From contig MNUP01000048.1 of NCBI GenBank assembly GCA_001871075.1, forward strand, positions 1-12,510: 12,510 nt of DNA, given 5' to 3'. A program made the translations under genes and the position numbers. Each line of letters opens with the position of its first letter. The stretch's first letter is position 1. Origin of the DNA: Candidatus Desantisbacteria bacterium CG1_02_49_89. Its GTDB lineage: Bacteria > Desantisbacteria > UBA1551. Below, one piece after another: positions 12,122-12,510 of this stretch. Under the pieces are notes generated by a model. The model had not been told where the DNA came from. It ran no database searches and saw only the letters and a list, made by a program, of their open reading frames with translations.

Positions 12122-12162
12122 TCCCCCCTGCTCTGATGTAAATCAGAGCAAGAAAGGGGGGA
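12122..12162. repeat. Double-stem inverted repeat after the PorV/PorQ-like gene
   Basis: Outer arms TCCCCCC (12122-12128) and GGGGGGA (12156-12162), inner perfect stem TGCTCTGAT/ATCAGAGCA (12129-12150, loop GTAA). It lies 11 bases past the stop codon of the barrel gene and would form a very stable 3' structure, possibly protecting or attenuating the transcript. Confidence 0.7.
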
Positions 12163-12173
12163 TAGGAGTTTAT

Positions 12174-12510
12174 TCAAAATTTAAGTAATAAGGAAACCCT
12201 ATGGGTATAGCCTAAGTCCCCGTAAGGAACGAGGGCGTAATCTATGCCCAGTATCCCAATCTTAAAGCCGGCGCCGCAGGTTAGGCCGGCAAGTGCTCCC
12301 AATGTGTTGTTTATCGCGCTGTTATACTTGTAACCTGCCCTTATGGCAAACACAGGATGGACCCAGTATTCAATACCTGCTCCCACAGCCCATATAGAAT
12401 CAAGGATGGAGTAGTTCAGGTCAGATGATAGAGTAAGCTTGCTGTCAGCAAACTTATTGGTAATGCCTGCTTTCAGGTTCATAGGCAGAGGGTTTACTTC
12501 CGTAATGAAC
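12174..12510 (-). CDS. PorV/PorQ-like outer-membrane beta-barrel protein, C-terminal part (5' end outside window)
   Basis: Seen: 111 codons open to the right edge, so the N-terminus and signal peptide are missing and the Met near 12482 is internal. Alternating hydrophobic/polar beta-strand patterns run throughout; the tail has GIEYW-type sequence (AGIEYWVHPVFAIRAGYKY) and ends in DYALVPYGDLGYTHR followed by SLLLKF, with the terminal phenylalanine expected for recognition by the outer-membrane assembly machinery. This ending is typical of PorV/PorQ (UPF0164-like) barrels of Bacteroidetes, Spirochaetes and several uncultivated phyla, where PorV acts as a shuttle in type IX secretion, while in other phyla the role is unknown. 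The frame ends at TGA, 12174-12176. Low-level alternatives are other FadL-like barrels. Confidence 0.8.
   Translation of the reverse strand, partial: FITEVNPLPMNLKAGITNKFADSKLTLSSDLNYSILDSIWAVGAGIEYWVHPVFAIRAGYKYNSAINNTLGALAGLTCGAGFKIGILGIDYALVPYGDLGYTHRVSLLLKF

Larger units (their letters stand above)
11657..12173. other. Gene-free stretch made of inverted repeats and unassigned sequence
   Basis: No convincing protein or known RNA gene was seen. From left to right it holds the heptamer array with its inserted palindromes (11684-11749), an AT-rich unassigned piece (11750-11823), a 75-base inverted-repeat element (11824-11898), a small hairpin GCGATT/AATCGC near 11919-11937, the nested hairpin at 11941-11979, an unassigned GC-rich part (11980-12096) with short complementary segments, and two strong hairpins (12097-12119, 12122-12162). 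The unassigned part has a 38-codon open stretch on the plus strand near 11998-12111 (containing LANGLELVRAPESRPG) without a recognisable start or match. Confidence 0.6.

Noticed and set aside
12122-12162. Rho-independent terminator of the barrel gene
   Set aside because: The stem is strong but no T-run follows it on the minus strand; the hairpin at 11632-11656 with seven T is the better terminator.

Overview
The window carries eight protein genes, all reading on the minus strand, so the natural reading order runs from high to low coordinates. Together the PorV/PorQ-type outer-membrane barrel fragment, the Bacteroidetes-like AddB without a Walker A motif, the split transketolase and the very high density of short intergenic repeats suggest a Gram-negative bacterium from an uncultivated lineage (the Omnitrophota/Elusimicrobiota sort of neighbourhood). 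That placement is inference; there is no rRNA or universal marker here to fix it.

Layout in transcription order. 12510-12174: C-terminal part of a PorV/PorQ-like barrel protein, open at the window edge. 12173-11478: about 700 bases without a gene, packed with inverted repeats, ending in a good minus-strand terminator (11632-11656) directly followed by a good sigma-70-type promoter (11603-11630). 11477-10779: an unrecognised 232-residue protein. 10630-7553 and 7560-4864: addA- and addB-like genes overlapping by a few bases, the two subunits of a recombinational helicase-nuclease. 4863-4453: another repeat-rich stretch containing a strong promoter (4675-4702). 4452-3595: an IclR-family regulator broken by a single in-frame TAA. 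3474-2656 and 2531-1596: N- and C-terminal halves of a transketolase. 1382-1: a methylmalonate-semialdehyde-type aldehyde dehydrogenase, cut by the window edge.

How the genes fit together. AddA and AddB are an obvious functional pair: AddA supplies the helicase motor and one nuclease site, AddB supplies a second nuclease site and an Fe-S-cysteine quartet. The IclR regulator, split transketolase and aldehyde dehydrogenase look like part of a sugar or sugar-alcohol catabolic cluster that continues past the left edge; the substrate cannot be read from the window.

The most unusual property is in the spaces between genes. At least nine intergenic places hold imperfect tandem arrays of a very short unit (period 7, also 8 and 9), almost every array with a different unit sequence. 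Palindromic elements sit inside or beside these arrays, including a 22-base palindrome that interrupts two different arrays, a 151-base element with perfect 12-base terminal inverted repeats, and nested hairpins built around a CCCGAT/ATCGGG core. All six minus-strand genes whose stop lies in or next to a spacer have a repeat block starting at or within about 12 bases of the stop codon; the exception is addA, whose end overlaps addB. No CRISPR array, tRNA, rRNA or transposase gene was seen.
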